This document shows positions 1-6,728 of a stretch of 19,430 nucleotides of DNA, in pieces. Made by a program: the position numbers and the translations under genes. Source of the stretch: JBPCNH01 sp051001455 (GTDB lineage Bacteria; Actinomycetota; CADDZG01; WHSQ01); contig JBPCNH010000033.1 in assembly GCA_051001455.1 (NCBI GenBank), forward strand, positions 1 to 19,430. The letters are read 5' to 3'. The notes beneath the pieces are model-generated. The model ran no database searches. It worked only from the letters and a program-made list of their open reading frames with translations, and was not told the origin of the DNA. Position 1 is the first letter of the stretch. Every line of letters begins with the position of its first letter.

Positions 1-293
1 TTCGTCCGCCGCGAGGACGGGGCCATGAGCAGCGAGGGCGGCGCTTCGGCGTCGTTGTGCAAGCTGATGAGTTCCTTCCACGCTCGGTAGTCATCGTCGC
101 CCCGACATCCCAAAGCGCACGACGAGCGACCTTTCGACCAGAGATCGAGATCGATGATCAGCCGACGCGCGTGCTTGTCGAACAACTAGGCGCTGTCGAC
201 ACAAGTCGCCTCGGCAAGATGGTAGGTCATGTTGCGCCCGCGGAGCAGTGGGAGATAGACGACGCGTTGCGGTCTATCTTGGCGTTGGGCTAA
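1..293 (+). CDS. MazF/PemK-family endoribonuclease toxin, C-terminal part (5' end outside window)
   Basis: The reading frame is open from the left edge (frame starting at base 3) to TAA at 291-293, so at least 96 codons of a longer gene are visible. The protein contains GRRFGVVVQADEF, then SVVIVAPTS, then FRPEIEI and a tail with LVEQLGAVDTSRLGK. This is the order of strands seen in MazF/PemK toxins, which cut mRNA at short sequences and are held inactive by a cognate antitoxin. MazF proteins are about 100-115 residues, so only some 10-20 residues are missing. A GTG at 57 is an internal valine, not the start, because family sequence continues upstream of it. The antitoxin, usually encoded just upstream, would lie outside the window. 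Family assignment is confident; activity is not shown. Confidence 0.85.
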   Translation, partial: RPPRGRGHEQRGRRFGVVVQADEFLPRSVVIVAPTSQSARRATFRPEIEIDDQPTRVLVEQLGAVDTSRLGKMVGHVAPAEQWEIDDALRSILALG

Positions 294-457
294 GGCGGCG
301 GCGCTAGTCACGGTCCGCGATATCAGCGCCCGTGGACCCTTCGTTCACTCGAGCTTCGAGATGGTCCTGGAGGATAAGTAAGGCGAGGCTTTGAGCTGCC
401 GAGTTCAGCGCCGCAACCTGTTGGAGGATCTCGCGGCAGTGGAAGGACGGGCACGAG
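294..457. other. Intergenic stretch, nothing recognised
   Basis: Between the toxin stop and the DUF305-like remnant I see no recognisable protein, RNA gene or clear terminator. A GGAAGG at 441-446 is a plausible ribosome binding site for the start at 458. Confidence 0.5.
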
Positions 458-841
458 TTGAAGATGTATCTGCGATTCTGCGCAATGATCGCGACTGCGG
501 TCGTCGTGATGTTCGGGCTCACTTATCTGAACACGTACGAGCTTTCTCATGTCAGGTGGAGTGAAACCCGGGTCTATATGGCGCTGCTCATGGGCGGAGC
601 CATGGCGATCATCATGCTCGCCTTCATGAGCGGCATGTACAAGAACCGTGTGCTGAACGCAGGCATCGTCGTCGGGGGTCTGGTCCTGATCACTCTTGGC
701 ACGTTCCTAGTTAGAACGCAGACCACGGTTGGAGGGTCTGCGAACTGGCGGTGGGGATCATCAAGGCACAGCGCCGCGAGATCAAAGAGATGGGATGGCT
801 TATCGACGACATCGACGAGAACGGTCCTGCAACTAGCATGA
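458..841 (+). pseudogene. DUF305-type membrane protein gene with internal deletion and frameshift
   Basis: The first frame (TTG at 458 or ATG at 464, GGAAGG at 441-446) encodes an N-terminal membrane region with about three hydrophobic segments and the strings AMIATAVVVMFGLTYLNTY and MALLMGGAMAIIMLAFMSGMY, ending near RTQTTVG. This matches the N-terminus of small actinobacterial and proteobacterial membrane proteins that carry a C-terminal DUF305 domain. The end of that domain is still present in the neighbouring frame from about 736 to 831 (RVCELAVGIIKAQRREIKEM then WLIDDIDENG). The central part, which in the family contains the AMIPHHS-type His-His motif, is missing: about 30 codons have gone at roughly 733-738, and the join is out of frame. 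In its own frame the product ends in unrelated residues at 841. Homology is clear to me; whether this is a true deletion or an assembly error cannot be told here. Confidence 0.75.
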
Positions 842-876
842 GTGCGGCCGATCAAAGCCCGTCCCAGGTACGTGCC

Positions 877-1143
877 TTATTTGCCGGTGCGCTCCCGGTG
901 CTTGCAGCCAGGCCAGCAGCAGGGCCTGCGCTGGCCTTGTTCTAGCTCCTCGGTCGTGCGACGGATGCGACGTTCTCGGGTCGCGTTCTGCTTGGCATCT
1001 TCAACCCAGCAGATGAACTCATTGCGGGCCAGAGGCGTGATGTCCTTCCAGGCAGCAAGTGCAGTCCGGTTATGGATCAGCGCGTCGCGCAGGTCCTTTG
1101 GAAGTTTATGCACCACGCCACCGGGCATGCGCGCGCCGCTCAT
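877..1143 (-). CDS. YdeI/OmpD-associated family protein (short form)
   Basis: An 88-residue protein with HKLPKDLRDALIHN, AAWKDITPLARNEFICWVED, a basic stretch (TRERRIRRTTEEL) and a C-terminal CCWPGCKHRERTGK. This is the compact form of the YdeI/OmpD-associated family (OmdA, PF13376). Bacterial members have been linked loosely to bacteriocin protection, but no reaction is established. The C-terminal Cys-rich end (two adjacent Cys, one Cys and a His) suggests a metal-binding knuckle; this is an inference. The ATG at 1143 is chosen because TACTCT (1155-1150) lies 6 nt upstream, the layout of a leaderless mRNA. An internal ATG at 1128 is an alternative. The gene looks intact and single, between a pseudogene and a DUF222/HNH gene on the same strand. 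Confidence 0.82.
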   Translation of the reverse strand: MSGARMPGGVVHKLPKDLRDALIHNRTALAAWKDITPLARNEFICWVEDAKQNATRERRIRRTTEELEQGQRRPCCWPGCKHRERTGK

Positions 1144-1149
1144 GAGAGC

Positions 1150-1155
1150 AGAGTA
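1150..1155 (-). promoter_or_regulatory. Possible -10 box of a leaderless promoter
   Basis: TACTCT on the minus strand ends 6 nt before the ATG at 1143 and there is no Shine-Dalgarno sequence, so transcription would begin at or next to the start codon. No good -35 hexamer is seen. Confidence 0.4.
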
Positions 1156-1233
1156 CCGGTTCGGCCGCGAGCAGTTGCCGGCGAGATTTCGAGAACTTCT
1201 TGAGACTAGACACAGCGGATCTTCGCGGCGCGG

Positions 1234-2577
1234 CTAGGGGGCACGGGCCTCTGTGAGCTGGCGGTTGGGTGGGCCCCATCCGTCGTCGTCGTCCGCGGCC
1301 AGTGAGGCGGCGTAGACGTGGTTCAGTTTTTCTCCGGTGAGGTGGGGGCGGGCCTTTTCGTCCACCTCGATGTCTCTGACGGTCGCGCTTGGCTCAGGTG
1401 GCAGCGCGCCTCGTGGTTCGTACACGGGCCTTCCATCGGGACGTAGATGCGTCAGCGACCCGTCTGGGTTCAGCACCGCTCTGTAACCACCTTCATGCAA
1501 CAGAACATGGTGCGAGCGGCAATAGAGGCGGAGGTCTTCGATGTTTGTCAGTCCTCCGATCCCCCATTCCCAGAGGTGATGGGCGTCCAGCCTTCGGGTT
1601 CGGATGCAGCCGGGCCACTGACAGCACTCATCGCGGACTTCCAAAGCGGTGCGCATCGAGCTGTTGATCCCTCGGTATTTGCGCCCGACGTGAAGGGGAT
1701 CGCCATCGCGCTCCAGGACCGCCTTGATCGACGCATCGCACATGTAGCGGTCGACGGTCTCCTTGGGGATACCGATCTTTCGATCGAGGTTCGCGACCTC
1801 TCCGTCCCGACCGGCGAGAGTCTCGATGTCGACGTGCATCACGACGGGACCGCCGGGCGACCCGGTGGGAAGTCCATGCTCGAGAAGCGTCTCGGCCATC
1901 GCCACTAACGCATCAGCTCTTGTGACCTGGTGATCTGACGTGCAATTGGTGTCGGTGATGCCCTCGGTCCGCTCGGCCTTTAACCCCTCGAGCGCCGAAT
2001 CGAGGGCCCGCTCAACGATGGCACCCTCGTCCTTCATCAACAGGGCATTCAATCGATACATCCCGTCGTCGGTGAACCACGATCGCACCGAGCGCCGTCG
2101 CAACTTTTCCTCGGTCTCGCCCTGGCTCTCGAGCCGGGCGCGTCCATAGGCCCGGGCGAACCTCTGCGTCGTTGACACCGGAGCGTGCCGAGCGATGCTC
2201 AGCAGCACCTCTTGGCTCTCGGGGGTGGCGATCGGGACGATCTCCTTGATCTCACCGAAGGAGACTTCTCCAGAGGAGAACGCTTCCTTGATCTCGGGCA
2301 AGGAGTTGAGCTTGCTGGCGACCTCCACTTGGCTACGAGCAATGGAAGGGGAGTAGCCGGCCGTGGCGGAAAGCCACTGGGCGGTGGACTTCCAACCTAG
2401 AAGGTCGAGGTCCAAGGCCTCCCGCTCGGCGACCAGGTCCAAGATCTTGGCCTCGGTAGCCGCGACGAGCGCAGCCAGCTCCCTCAGCTCGTCGTCTATC
2501 TGAGCCGCCCGCACCAAAGGGGTGACGACCCGCTCCGGTTCATCCCCCCTGCGGGGCCCAATCCGAGTATCGAACAT
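1234..2577 (-). CDS. DUF222 / HNH endonuclease domain protein (13E12 type)
   Basis: A 447-residue protein when started at the ATG at 2577 (the frame is open upstream to 2751). The N-terminal two thirds is a DUF222 domain with a helical start (DDELRELAALVAATEAKIL), LGWKSTAQWLS, SGEVSFGEIKEIV and PVVMHVDIETL. The C-terminal HNH nuclease module has CC at 318-319, WPGC (Cys 324), AHH (333-334), Asn 345, Cys 353 and SHH (356-357), so the metal- and DNA-binding residues look intact. These proteins are multicopy in actinomycetes; the M. tuberculosis 13E12 repeat proteins belong to this group and several are SOS-induced. The start at 2577 is chosen because a near-consensus promoter places the transcript start at that ATG. 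The 58 upstream codons are basic, Pro/Gly-rich and cross the promoter. A second, diverged member lies at the right end of the window. DNA target and role are unknown. Confidence 0.88.
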   Translation of the reverse strand: MFDTRIGPRRGDEPERVVTPLVRAAQIDDELRELAALVAATEAKILDLVAEREALDLDLLGWKSTAQWLSATAGYSPSIARSQVEVASKLNSLPEIKEAFSSGEVSFGEIKEIVPIATPESQEVLLSIARHAPVSTTQRFARAYGRARLESQGETEEKLRRRSVRSWFTDDGMYRLNALLMKDEGAIVERALDSALEGLKAERTEGITDTNCTSDHQVTRADALVAMAETLLEHGLPTGSPGGPVVMHVDIETLAGRDGEVANLDRKIGIPKETVDRYMCDASIKAVLERDGDPLHVGRKYRGINSSMRTALEVRDECCQWPGCIRTRRLDAHHLWEWGIGGLTNIEDLRLYCRSHHVLLHEGGYRAVLNPDGSLTHLRPDGRPVYEPRGALPPEPSATVRDIEVDEKARPHLTGEKLNHVYAASLAADDDDGWGPPNRQLTEARAP

Positions 2578-2586
2578 ACGTTCGAT
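2569..2586. promoter_or_regulatory. LexA/SOS-type operator overlapping the start codon
   Basis: A perfect palindrome with 7-bp arms, ATCGAAC-ATAC-GTTCGAT. It fits the Gram-positive/actinobacterial SOS box pattern CGAAC-RNRY-GTTCG on both strands. It covers the last bases of the -10 box, the predicted transcription start and the ATG (2577-2575) of the minus-strand DUF222/HNH gene. LexA bound here would block transcription initiation directly. The half-site itself encodes the first residues Met-Phe-Asp. Confidence 0.8.
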
Positions 2587-2613
2587 TGTATCGATATCGG
2601 ACGTCTCCGTCAA
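2585..2613 (-). promoter_or_regulatory. Sigma70-type promoter of the DUF222/HNH gene
   Basis: On the minus strand TTGACG (2613-2608) and TACAAT (2590-2585) are separated by exactly 17 nt. The expected transcription start, 7 nt or so after the -10, falls at the ATG at 2577, so the mRNA would be leaderless. No Shine-Dalgarno sequence precedes the ATG. Confidence 0.75.
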
Positions 2614-2778
2614 GCCCCCGGGCCCCTTTTTCCGCCCCCTCGGCTTGTCACTAGACGGGCGAGCTGATCGGATTCTCACCTCGTAGACCTCCAAGCGGGT
2701 CGGCCGGCGCTTGAAGACCTTCCCCAAGACGGCCGCCGCTCTCGAGCCCATCCCGAGAAACCCAGATCGGGAGTGGCG

Positions 2779-3165
2779 ATGAGTTTCCGCATCCGCGCGT
2801 GCTCAACTGGGGCCAACCACCCAGCGCGCCAAAGCATCCCCCACTCCTGCCAGAACGAGGACCGCCACGAGGAACCCCAGGACCCACTTCAGATCCCGAG
2901 ACTCCTCACAGCGTTCCCCAGGTTCACACTGACTATCGAGGGGGCGGATATCCTCGACGAGGCCTCTCAAGAGGTCCTTTACGCGGCGGGCTGCGACGAT
3001 GCCACTTTCGGGATCAGCAACGGGGTCCAAACGGGAGAGTTCGATCGTGCGGCTGCCGACTTCGCGGAAGCTGTTGCCAGCGCCATCAAGCAGGTTGAGA
3101 GCGCTGTTCCGGGCGCCAAGGTGGTCGACGTGCATCGCGAGGAAGACATTGCTGCCCCACGGTAG
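2779..3165 (+). CDS. Conserved GCDDATFG-type small protein, 5' end replaced by unrelated sequence
   Basis: Codons from about 2919 to the TAG at 3163-3165 encode a well-formed domain: FTLTIEGADIL, LYAAGCDDATFG, GEFDRAAADFAEAVASAIKQVE, SAVPGAKVVDVHRE. I know this pattern from small actinobacterial proteins, some of which carry an added HTH and are called DNA-binding; no reaction is established. The first 45 or so codons of the open frame (ATG 2779, GGGAG at 2769-2773) run antisense through the DUF2993 fragment and so are not native. No start codon exists close to the domain, so the gene lost its 5' end at a junction near 2915. The fused frame might still be translated. The stop overlaps the higA start by 17 nt, which suggests the two were translationally coupled. 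Confidence 0.55.
   Translation: MSFRIRACSTGANHPARQSIPHSCQNEDRHEEPQDPLQIPRLLTAFPRFTLTIEGADILDEASQEVLYAAGCDDATFGISNGVQTGEFDRAAADFAEAVASAIKQVESAVPGAKVVDVHREEDIAAPR
2809..2913 (-). pseudogene. Inverted partial copy of the DUF2993 gene start
   Basis: Read on the minus strand this segment matches the ribosome binding site, start region and membrane segment of the intact DUF2993 gene at 8569-8745 on the plus strand. It encodes the same string DLKWVLGFLVAVLVLAGVGDALAR with only a few base changes upstream. It then jumps from GGCGCGCT directly to GGGTGGTTGGCCC, so 73 bases present in the intact gene are missing. The deletion ends share the tetranucleotide CGCT. Similarity stops at about 2809 on one side and 2913 on the other. 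It is a dead fragment. Confidence 0.85.
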
Positions 3166-3439
3166 GCGGCTGCCGACACACCCTGGCGAGGTGCTGCTCG
3201 AGGAGTTTCTGAAGCCGTTGGGCGTCAGTCAAGTGGCTCTCGCCGAGCACCTCGGCGTCCCGGTGCAACGCATCAATGAAGTCGCCCGTGGAAAGCGAGG
3301 GGTTACGCCCGAGACAGCTTGGCTGCTAGCCGGCGCCCTCGGAACAACTCCCGAGTTCTGGATCAATCTGCAGACGAACCATGACCTCGTTCGCAACCGC
3401 CCCAAGAAGAAGATTCGGCAGCTCGCCGCCGCCGGATAA
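3149..3439 (+). CDS. higA: HigA-family addiction module antitoxin (HTH)
   Basis: A 96-residue protein starting at TTG 3149 with GAGGAAG (3138-3144) just upstream. It has the HigA signature THPGEVLLEEFLKPLGVS at residues 10-27, a helix-turn-helix at about 27-50 (VALAEHLGVPVQRINEVARGKR), and the conserved GTTPEFWINLQTNHDL at 65-80. HigA antitoxins bind and neutralise HigB-type mRNA interferases and repress their own operon. No HigB-like RelE-fold toxin is present up- or downstream; the upstream neighbour is the GCDDATFG-type protein, whose end overlaps this start. A palindrome follows the stop at 3442-3455. The gene looks intact. It may be an orphan antitoxin, or part of a pair with the upstream protein. 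Confidence 0.82.
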   Translation: MLPHGRRLPTHPGEVLLEEFLKPLGVSQVALAEHLGVPVQRINEVARGKRGVTPETAWLLAGALGTTPEFWINLQTNHDLVRNRPKKKIRQLAAAG

Positions 3440-3441
3440 TC

Positions 3442-3455
3442 ACGATAAATATCGT
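3442..3455. repeat. 14-bp palindrome after higA
   Basis: ACGATA-AA-TATCGT lies 2 nt after the higA stop codon. It is AT-rich against a GC-rich background. It could be an operator for the HTH protein or a weak hairpin; nothing decides between these. Confidence 0.5.
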
Positions 3456-3499
3456 CTCCACTCAGCGATGATCTGCGAAAATGGCATCAGCACAGCGCT

Positions 3500-3627
3500 T
3501 ATGTAGTTATCAACGCTTCGATCGACCTCGCGCAGGGCGAATGGACCGCGACGAGATTGGCGCCCGCGAGGAGTACAACACCCGCGAAGGCCGCGATCGT
3601 CAACCGATCGGGCAGGGACACTTGCAT
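3500..3627 (-). pseudogene. N-terminal fragment of an EamA/DMT-family transporter gene
   Basis: On the minus strand an ATG at 3627, preceded by AAGGTGG, begins MQVSLPDRLTIAAFAGVVLL then AGANLVAV, the typical first membrane segment of EamA (drug/metabolite transporter) proteins. The family would continue V-R-F-x-x-R-E. The matching residues FALREV are found only after restoring one base near 3542, so there is a frameshift. Similarity is lost by about 3520, before the second membrane segment. The remaining EamA-like sequence in the window is 4 kb away (7428-8162) and lacks exactly this N-terminal part. Both pieces are on the minus strand, but in the wrong order for a simple insertion. Confidence 0.6.
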
Positions 3628-3683
3628 GTCCCGCCCACCTTGCTCAGTCAGGCGCGGAAGCAACGTGCAGGTGCATCCCGGCG

Positions 3684-4764
3684 TCAGCTCTCGGCGTCGT
3701 CTTCGTGCCAGCGCTCCATGTGGAGGGCATGTGCCTCGAGGTAGGCGCCGGCGAGGCAGTCGACGAACTCTTCGGAGTATGGAGTAACGCCCTGCTTGAT
3801 GGCTTTCGTGTCCTTCCAGGGTCCGGGGGTCATCGGGTCGTATGCGCCGCCTGGGCCGAACTTGCGCTCGATAAACATGTTGACTGCCTCGCGCATGTCT
3901 GCCGCGTACGGGGGGCACAGACCTTCGGAATGATCGTCGAGCCCGACGGGGTTCGGCAGGACCCATCGATCGTCGTGCACGAACCGGAACCCCAACCCGT
4001 CGATCCCGCTGTCGCTGAACGCCCCGAGGACGCTCCACCGGTTGAGGCCGTTGAAGTCGAGGCCGCCCAGGCCCATCGCCTGCAGGGTGAGCACCATGTT
4101 GTGGCCCATGAACGCCCCGGATGAAGGGCGTCGGGTCTCCGGCCGGACGCCCGGCGAGGTCGTCGACGAGCACGTTCCCGTTCGCGAGAGCCATGGCCAT
4201 GAGTCCCAGAACCTGTTCGCTCGCGTCGCCGACGGGCATGAAGAGTGTCGAGCCCTGCGCGTTAGCCATCCAGTGGTTCGGTTCAAGCATGTGCGGCGAA
4301 GCGGCGGGGAGGTCGAGTCGGTGCTCGGAGAGTTGCACGGTGTGCGCTCGGACAACCTCAACCATGTGATCGAATGCTTCAGCGCGATCGCCTTCCATCT
4401 CACGAACTCGTTCGGGGAGCCGATCGCGGGTGTTCGTGAGATAGGTGCCCGTGTCGTCAGTCGTGAACAGCGTCGGGGTACCGATCCCACCGGCGGTCGG
4501 CGCGGTACGCCCCGTGAACCGCTGGGTGTAGTGGGCATGCTCCTCGGGGCGGTCGGGACCGAAGGGCACCCCGAAACTCCATCCCGTGACCCCGGTTCCT
4601 GCCGCTATGAGGATCGATCGTTCGAGCTCTGACAGCGGTATCGGTGCGGCCTGGGATTTGTATGCGAGGGGACCCGACGGGATCTCCATCCCGACCCCGA
4701 ATCGTCGTGCGCGGCGCCCAGCGATGGCGTCGAGAAGAGGAAACTCGATCAGGCCGGTCTGCAT
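3684..4764 (-). pseudogene. Nitroreductase-like protein gene with one frameshift
   Basis: Two overlapping minus-strand frames read as one protein of about 360 residues. The first part (ATG 4764 to about 4110) has RRARRFGVGMEIPSGPLAYKS, LIAAGTGVTGWSFG, HWMANAQGSTLFMPVGDAS and LANGNVLVDDLAGR. The second (about 4115 to TGA at 3684-3686) has FMGHNMVLTLQAMGLGG, LGFRFVHD, CPPYAADMREAV, KFGPGGAYDP and an acidic end. The layout resembles a large nitroreductase-fold family found in actinomycetes, whose substrate I do not know. The frame changes in a run of four C on the plus strand at 4114-4117; removing one base restores the frame (FIRAFMGHN). The start at 4764 is chosen because the ATG at 4794 lies inside the -10 box. 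It is divergent from the BTAD regulator gene. A sequencing error is a real alternative to a true mutation. Confidence 0.6.
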
Positions 4765-4765
4765 G

Positions 4766-4787
4766 GCAAGTCCCGCGTGACTTGCCG
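4766..4787. repeat. Perfect inverted repeat between promoter and start of the nitroreductase-like gene
   Basis: GGCAAGTC-N6-GACTTGCC, with 8-bp arms, sits between the predicted transcription start (about 4786) and the ATG at 4764. It may be an operator, perhaps for the divergent BTAD regulator, or a 5' hairpin in the mRNA. Confidence 0.65.
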
Positions 4788-4792
4788 ATTGC

Positions 4793-4822
4793 ATAATCGA
4801 TTCAACAGGCTAACAGTGTCAA
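4793..4822 (-). promoter_or_regulatory. Sigma70-type promoter of the nitroreductase-like gene
   Basis: Minus-strand TTGACA (4822-4817) and GATTAT (4798-4793) are separated by 18 nt. The -35 is a perfect consensus match and the -10 matches at 4 of 6 positions. The inverted repeat at 4766-4787 follows directly. Confidence 0.55.
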
Positions 4823-4928
4823 CTTCTCGTCTGGAACCTCGTTGGCTCCACCTCTTAAACTCTGGAGCCTCCAGGATTCCCGGCGCGGTTCACTCCTGCG
4901 GTGTGCTCCCGGAGAGTCCTTTTTCACC

Positions 4929-4934
4929 CATACT
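4929..4934 (+). promoter_or_regulatory. Possible -10 box of a leaderless promoter
   Basis: CATACT lies 7 nt before the GTG at 4942, with no Shine-Dalgarno sequence. No convincing -35 is seen. Confidence 0.35.
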
Positions 4935-4941
4935 CGAACGC

Positions 4942-6669
4942 GTGAAAGCCCGGATCTCACTTCTCGGCAAGCCCCAGATCCATCTCGAGGACGAACCCAC
5001 GAGGCTCTCGGGCCGTAAGCCTTGGGGCCTGCTGGCCTACCTGCTCCTCGAGTCGCGCCCTCCCACACGCCGGCAGTTGGCTGAACTCCTGTTCGCAGGC
5101 GCAGACGATCCTTTGGGTGCCTTGCGCTGGTCCCTCTTCCAGGTTCGGAAAGCCCTCGGGCCTGAGGCGACCATCCGCGAATCGGACGGGGCACTGGAGA
5201 TCGTCTTCGCGGATATCGAGATCGACGCTCTCGATCTCCTGGCGGGCCGCTGGACCGCGAGTCTGGATGGCACCGTCGGAAGTGACCTTCTCGGAGAGCT
5301 CGATTTCGGAGATGCGCCGACCTTCGATGACTGGCTCCTACTCCAACGCAGCCGGGTGTCTTCGGCATCCGTGGACATGTTGAGATGGGCCGCCACGAGT
5401 GTGGCTAAGAGCGACCCCGATCGGGCCTTGACCCTGATCGATCGGGCTAAGCGGTTGGACCCGTTCGACGATGCGCTACACGAACTAGTCGTTCAGGTGC
5501 ATGTCGCCAGAGATGATCGGGGCGCGGCTCTCGCGTACATCGAGCGGGTCGACAAGCTCTACCACGAGGAGCTCGGAGTGAGTGCTCCAGACACGATCAG
5601 CCGACCACTGGACCGCCCCGTCGCTCCGGGTTCCGGCCCCCTCCTGAACCCCGACATAACGGCGCGGGCCCTCTTGGATTCTGCCTCGGCCCGATTCGAG
5701 GCAGGAGACTACGAGGGGGCTCTCGAGACCGCTCGACGTGCTTCCTCACAGGCTGCTAGAGCCGGAGACACCGTTCTTGAGTGTCGTGCTCTGGTCTCGT
5801 TGGCTGAGGTCCTCATCCACACCTTGAGAGGTCGAGATAAGGAAGCGCTCGGCTTGCTCGGGCATGCACTTGAACTGGCGCTGAAGCTCGAGCGAGCCGA
5901 TCTCGCGGCCGATGTCGAAAGGGAACTCGGTTACGTCGCCGTGCTCGATGCCCGCTATGGAGGCGCGGAGGCTTCGTTGACGAGGTCGATCGCCGCATCC
6001 GTGGAGACGGGTGACCAAGAGGGTGAGTTTCGTGCGCTGATCTTCCGCGGGATGAGCGAGTCTGATCGCTGCGACCTCGTTCGCGCCGAGGCGAGTTTCA
6101 CAAGAGCTCTCGAGCTGACCGACGTGCTCTCCAACAGACCATTGCACTCCTACGCTCTGGCAAGCTTGGCCCGAACCCAGTTCCTCGCGAAGAGGTACAC
6201 CGAAGCCCGTGCCACCGCCACCGCAGCGGTTGAGCTGGCCCGTGAGGCGGGTGCGGTCGCCACTCTGCCCTGGGCTCTCGTGTGGGCTGGCTCGGTAGAA
6301 GAGCAAGTGGGCGAACCCGAGGAAGCTCGGGCGATCTACTCCGAGGCATACGCTCTCGGATGCGAGATAGTCGACCCTTGTTGGGAGGCCTTGGCGCTGA
6401 GGGGGCTAGCTCGACTCGACCTCGCGGCCGGAGATCGGGTCTCTGCCGAGTCCATGCTCGAAGACGCTCTGGAGCGGTCGAGGCGCTTGAGCGATACCTA
6501 CAAGTGGGCCGAGGCCGTGATCCTGACCGACCTCGCGGTCCTCCAGAACGGCTCCGATCCGGCGATCCTGGCTGCTGCCAGGGCTCTAACGACCCGGGCT
6601 CCGATGCCCGATCTCGTTGCCAGGCTTAAAGCGATCCCCCAAACGCCACCGCAAACGCTCGCCCCCTAG
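4942..6669 (+). CDS. BTAD-type transcriptional regulator with TPR region
   Basis: 575 residues from GTG 4942. Residues 1-90 form an OmpR-like winged helix (ISLLGKPQIHLEDE, KPWGLLAYLLLE, RRQLAELLF, LRWSLFQVRKALG). A bacterial transcriptional activator domain follows to about 210 (DRALTLIDRAKRLDPFDDALHELVVQVH, YHEELGVS). The rest to about 560 is a helical TPR-like region with repeated ALxLAxxxxD-type segments. There is no NB-ARC ATPase domain, so it is not an AfsR/full-length SARP. Such proteins activate nearby genes by binding direct repeats. Codons from 4777 are open but have no family similarity and cross the divergent promoter, so GTG 4942 is preferred. It is divergent from the nitroreductase-like gene and 59 nt upstream of the DUF4242 gene, so either may be a target. 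A fragment of a second such gene lies at 8270-8468. Confidence 0.85.
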   Translation: MKARISLLGKPQIHLEDEPTRLSGRKPWGLLAYLLLESRPPTRRQLAELLFAGADDPLGALRWSLFQVRKALGPEATIRESDGALEIVFADIEIDALDLLAGRWTASLDGTVGSDLLGELDFGDAPTFDDWLLLQRSRVSSASVDMLRWAATSVAKSDPDRALTLIDRAKRLDPFDDALHELVVQVHVARDDRGAALAYIERVDKLYHEELGVSAPDTISRPLDRPVAPGSGPLLNPDITARALLDSASARFEAGDYEGALETARRASSQAARAGDTVLECRALVSLAEVLIHTLRGRDKEALGLLGHALELALKLERADLAADVERELGYVAVLDARYGGAEASLTRSIAASVETGDQEGEFRALIFRGMSESDRCDLVRAEASFTRALELTDVLSNRPLHSYALASLARTQFLAKRYTEARATATAAVELAREAGAVATLPWALVWAGSVEEQVGEPEEARAIYSEAYALGCEIVDPCWEALALRGLARLDLAAGDRVSAESMLEDALERSRRLSDTYKWAEAVILTDLAVLQNGSDPAILAAARALTTRAPMPDLVARLKAIPQTPPQTLAP

Positions 6670-6728
6670 CCTCAACGGTGTGGTCGGGAGAGACCCGGTC
6701 ATTCACGAAGAGCTGTGGAGGTGCTGCA

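Noticed and set aside
2577..2751. 58-codon N-terminal extension of the first DUF222/HNH protein
   Set aside because: It crosses the promoter and SOS box and is not family-like.
3499..4794. Single 431-codon protein
   Set aside because: It joins the first half of the nitroreductase-like gene, an out-of-frame stretch and the EamA start by chance of frame; the second half of the gene is in another frame.
4777..4941. Upstream extension of the BTAD regulator from GTG 4777
   Set aside because: The extension has no family similarity and overlaps the divergent promoter and the inverted repeat.
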